DNA of 9,374 nt from Parachlamydiales bacterium. Its GTDB lineage: Bacteria; Chlamydiota; Chlamydiia; Chlamydiales; SM23-39. This document shows positions 6,518 to 9,374 of this stretch, piece after piece. Positions within the stretch are counted from its first letter, which is position 1. Each line of letters starts with the position of its first letter. Made by a program: the position numbers and the translations under genes. Where the stretch lies: contig JAGVDZ010000108.1 in assembly GCA_020058465.1 (NCBI GenBank), forward strand, positions 1 to 9,374, given 5' to 3'. The notes under the pieces were generated by a model. The model made no database searches. It was not told the origin of the DNA and saw only the letters and a program-made list of their open reading frames with translations.

Positions 6518-9374
6518 ATGAAGTGGGTGCCACTCACAACACATTCACAGTATTCGATTTTGTATTCGACAGCGTCGGTGCAAGAACTTGTGGATCTCGC
6601 AGGTCAGTACGGCTATAGGTCCCTTGGGCTTACCGATGTGGGTAATTTGCACGGTGCTGTCGAGTTTGACCAGGCGTGTCGTAAAGCCAAGATACAGCCT
6701 ATCTTGGGCTGTAAGCTGTGGGTGGCCCCTTCGTCTCGTCACGAGAAGAAAAAGGTGCCTGGGGTGAGAGCTGGTTATCCAATTACATTGCTAGCTCAAG
6801 ATAGGGTTGGTTATCGAAACCTCTGTAAGCTTTCTTCTCTCGGGTACCTAGAGGGTTTTTACTACCAGCCGAGGATCGATCGGGAACTGTTGTCGATCTA
6901 TCACGAGGGGATGATCTGTCTTTCAGGCTGGCTCCAGGGCCCTTTAGCCCGCTTGGCTTTGGATGGGAGATCAGATCTTTTGCAAGAAGAGATGGCCTTC
7001 TATAGGACCCATTTTCGAGATCGATTTTATCTCGAAATCCAACGCTCTTTTGTAGAGCCTTCATCGATGGAGGCAGATGGAATTGTTAAAGAAAGTTGGT
7101 TAGTTCAAAAGATGCAGGAGTTTGCTGCAGCGTCGCAAAGACTCGAGGCAATATGGAAAGAGCTTTCCAAGCAAGAGGGTGTCCCTCTCGTGGCAACACA
7201 ACCCATTCACTACCTCCATCGAGAAGACTGGTTGGCCCATGAGATTCTTCTCAATGTGCAGTCGGGGGAACCGAGAGAGGTATGGGAGCGAGACTCTAAA
7301 GGGAATCTTAAGGCCAAGGTTTTGAACCCCAAACGGGAGACAATGCCGAGCTATGAGTTATATTTCCGAACGCAAGAAAAGATCCTGTCGGTCTTTCATG
7401 ATCTACCAGAAGCTCTACAAGCGAGTGTTGCCATTGCCTCGTCCTGCGGTGCTTGTCTCGACTTTGAGACGAAGCACTACCCTGTTTTTGTCCCCCCCTC
7501 TCTAGAGGGGAGGGCGTATACGGCAGACGAAAGGGAGACCACATCCCAAGCCTTTCTTCGACAGCTTGCCTTGGATGCGATCAAGACAAGATATACCCCT
7601 GATGTCCTTTCTTGGGTGGAAAAGAAAAATCCAGGCAAGGACCCTCTTCAACTGGTCAAGGAGCGTCTAGAGCATGAGCTTGAGGTGATTTGTTCTAAAG
7701 GTCTAAGTGACTACATGTTGATTGTTGGTGATTTTATTGGCTGGGCCAAAAGACGCAATATTCCTGTTGGGCCTGGGAGAGGTTCTGCAGCCGGCTCTAT
7801 TCTGTCCTACTTAATTGGGATCATCGATATTGAGCCTCTTCGGTTCCATCTTTTTTTTGAGAGATTCATCAATCCGGAGCGAATGTCCTACCCTGATATC
7901 GATGTGGATATCTGTATGGATCGGCGCTCTGAGGTGATTGACTATGTCATTCAAAAATATGGCCAAGATCGTGTGGCGCAGATTATCACCTTTGGCACGA
8001 TGAAGGCTAAGATGGCCATTCGCGACGTAGGGCGGGTTTTAAGTGTTTCTTTAGCTAAGGTCAATCAGATCGCTGCCTTGATTCCAGACGACCTGAACAT
8101 GACGATTGACAAAGCCTTAGAGCTCGATTCTGAACTGTCTCGGTGGATGGGAGAAGATCCAGAAGTGGAGCAAGTTGTCAAGATGGCTAAGAAGGCGGAG
8201 GGCTCCATCCGCAACACGAGCACCCATGCGGCAGGTCTTATCATCTGTGCCGATCCCATTATGGATCATATCCCTGTTTGCACAGCCAAAGATTCAGATA
8301 TGGTTGTGACCCAATATGCGATGAAGCCTGTGGAAAGTGTCGGCATGTTGAAGATCGACTTTTTAGGTTTGAAGACATTGACTTCGATCCAAGCTTGTGT
8401 CGATGCCATTCAAACGGTCCAATCGACGACGATCAGTTGGACGGCTCTACCCCTAGATGATCAAAAGACATTTGATCTTCTGAATCAAGGACACACACTG
8501 GGGGTGTTCCAGCTTGAATCGGGGGGGATGAAAGAGCTGTCTAAACAGATCCATATTGATCATTTTGAAGCGATCATTGCGGTCGTTGCCCTCTATCGGC
8601 CAGGACCGATGGACATGATCCCTTTGTTCCTTCAGAGAAAGCATGGGCAAGAGCCGATCCAGTTCGATCACCCCCTGATGCACGAGGTGTTGTCGGAGAC
8701 ATACGGGGTGATGGTGTATCAAGAGCAGGTGATGCAGATTGCGTCCCTTCTTGCAGGCTATAGTTTGGGAGAAGGGGATGTGCTTCGCCGTGCGATGGGC
8801 AAAAAAGATCATCAAGAGATGATGAAGCAAAGGAATAAGTTTAAAAAAGGGGCTATGGCGCAAGGGATCGACGGAGATCTTGCGATGAGGATCTTTGACA
8901 AGATCGAAAAGTTTGCCTCCTATGGCTTCAACAAGTCCCATGCGGCTGCCTACGCATACCTCTCCTACGTGACGGCGTACTTGAAGGCCAATTATCCAAC
9001 CGAGTGGATGGCTGCGTTGATGACGTGTGATCGGCATGACACGACGAAAGTGGCGAAGTTCATCGGAGAGGCAAGGGCGATGGGGATTGTCTGTTTGCCT
9101 CCGGATATTAACCAGGCGGGAGATGTGTTTTTGGGGGATCGGCAGGGGATCCGTTTTGCGATCTCAGGGATCAAGGGGGTGGGCTCTTCGGTGGTTGAGG
9201 CCATCTTGAAGGGGCGACAAGAGGGGGGGGCTTACTTGAGCCTTGCTGACTTTGTCCGGAGGATTGACAAAAAGAGAGTGGGGAAGAAGGTGATTGAGCT
9301 GCTCGTGGAGGCAGGATCCTTTGATTCGATGGGGGGGTCTCGTGATGAGCTCAAAGCTAGCGTTGGGCCTCTTT
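6518..9374 (+). CDS. dnaE: DNA polymerase III subunit alpha, 3' end beyond window
   Basis: Catalytic subunit of the replicative polymerase (C-family). The first 952 codons are present in one unbroken frame. A full DnaE is usually near 1,200 residues, so the C-terminal OB fold and clamp-binding region are outside. The PHP domain (about 4-260) opens with PLTTHSQYS. The polymerase core has GPGRGSAAGS (418-427), catalytic PDIDVD (459-464, D460 and D462, matching E. coli D401 and D403) and KIDFLGLKT with D614 (E. coli D555). VYQEQVMQIA, LRRAMGKK and YGFNKSHAAAYAYLSY are also family hallmarks, and VGKKVIELLVEAGSFD sits at the edge. Several PHP metal positions are substituted: T7 for His, V41 for His in LTDHGN, K66 for Glu in GCE. 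ATG 6518 has AAGGAG twelve bases upstream, a long spacing, but matches chlamydial DnaE N-termini. It follows uhpC, as in Chlamydia. Confidence 0.96.
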   Translation, partial: MKWVPLTTHSQYSILYSTASVQELVDLAGQYGYRSLGLTDVGNLHGAVEFDQACRKAKIQPILGCKLWVAPSSRHEKKKVPGVRAGYPITLLAQDRVGYRNLCKLSSLGYLEGFYYQPRIDRELLSIYHEGMICLSGWLQGPLARLALDGRSDLLQEEMAFYRTHFRDRFYLEIQRSFVEPSSMEADGIVKESWLVQKMQEFAAASQRLEAIWKELSKQEGVPLVATQPIHYLHREDWLAHEILLNVQSGEPREVWERDSKGNLKAKVLNPKRETMPSYELYFRTQEKILSVFHDLPEALQASVAIASSCGACLDFETKHYPVFVPPSLEGRAYTADERETTSQAFLRQLALDAIKTRYTPDVLSWVEKKNPGKDPLQLVKERLEHELEVICSKGLSDYMLIVGDFIGWAKRRNIPVGPGRGSAAGSILSYLIGIIDIEPLRFHLFFERFINPERMSYPDIDVDICMDRRSEVIDYVIQKYGQDRVAQIITFGTMKAKMAIRDVGRVLSVSLAKVNQIAALIPDDLNMTIDKALELDSELSRWMGEDPEVEQVVKMAKKAEGSIRNTSTHAAGLIICADPIMDHIPVCTAKDSDMVVTQYAMKPVESVGMLKIDFLGLKTLTSIQACVDAIQTVQSTTISWTALPLDDQKTFDLLNQGHTLGVFQLESGGMKELSKQIHIDHFEAIIAVVALYRPGPMDMIPLFLQRKHGQEPIQFDHPLMHEVLSETYGVMVYQEQVMQIASLLAGYSLGEGDVLRRAMGKKDHQEMMKQRNKFKKGAMAQGIDGDLAMRIFDKIEKFASYGFNKSHAAAYAYLSYVTAYLKANYPTEWMAALMTCDRHDTTKVAKFIGEARAMGIVCLPPDINQAGDVFLGDRQGIRFAISGIKGVGSSVVEAILKGRQEGGAYLSLADFVRRIDKKRVGKKVIELLVEAGSFDSMGGSRDELKASVGPL

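Noticed and set aside
8453..9037. 194-codon minus-strand open frame opposite dnaE
   Set aside because: It lies wholly within conserved dnaE polymerase codons, has no recognisable domain, and is rich in His/Leu/Pro as expected for an antisense shadow. No ribosome site was seen.
1..9374. Mobile elements, CRISPR arrays, tRNA/rRNA genes, toxin-antitoxin or defence genes
   Set aside because: None was seen. The non-coding gaps are all about 150 bases or less and hold no cloverleaf, spaced direct repeats or terminal inverted repeats that I could detect by eye.

Overview
This window looks like housekeeping DNA from a member of the Chlamydiota, probably outside the genus Chlamydia. The evidence is gene order and protein sequence. 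From memory of the Chlamydia trachomatis map, uppS-cdsA-cmk-plsC is CT450-CT453, and hisS / uhpC / dnaE is CT543-CT545 with hisS divergent from uhpC and dnaE; trxA (CT539) lies nearby. Here the two blocks are joined directly. The organophosphate transporter next to hisS and dnaE, and the HisS and DnaE sequences themselves, fit this phylum. The genus cannot be fixed from the window.

Layout. Positions 1-151 hold no recognised gene. The plus strand then carries uppS (undecaprenyl diphosphate synthase), cdsA (CDP-diacylglycerol synthase), one long reading frame that fuses CMP kinase to a PlsC-type acyltransferase, and trxA (thioredoxin). These are closely spaced and could be one transcript. About 120 non-coding bases separate trxA from hisS, which runs convergently on the minus strand. 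A divergent promoter region of about 140 bases separates hisS from uhpC (sugar-phosphate/phosphate antiporter). dnaE (DNA polymerase III alpha) follows uhpC and runs off the right edge after 952 codons.

How the genes fit together. The first block is envelope-lipid synthesis. The PlsC half of the fusion makes phosphatidic acid. CdsA condenses phosphatidic acid with CTP to CDP-diacylglycerol. Later headgroup transfer releases CMP, which the Cmk half re-phosphorylates. The fusion therefore joins the two activities that feed CdsA, and it is the most interesting item here. UppS supplies the lipid carrier for envelope glycans. The second block is tRNA charging, import of host sugar phosphates and DNA replication.

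Secondary signals are a GC-rich hairpin covering the Shine-Dalgarno sequence ahead of cdsA, a perfect 8-bp inverted repeat bracketing the dnaE ribosome-binding site, loss of several metal-ligand positions in the DnaE PHP domain, a hisS start without a Shine-Dalgarno sequence, and several 7-8 base G/C homopolymers inside essential genes. I see no mobile element, CRISPR array, RNA gene, defence system or other wholly new multi-gene system.
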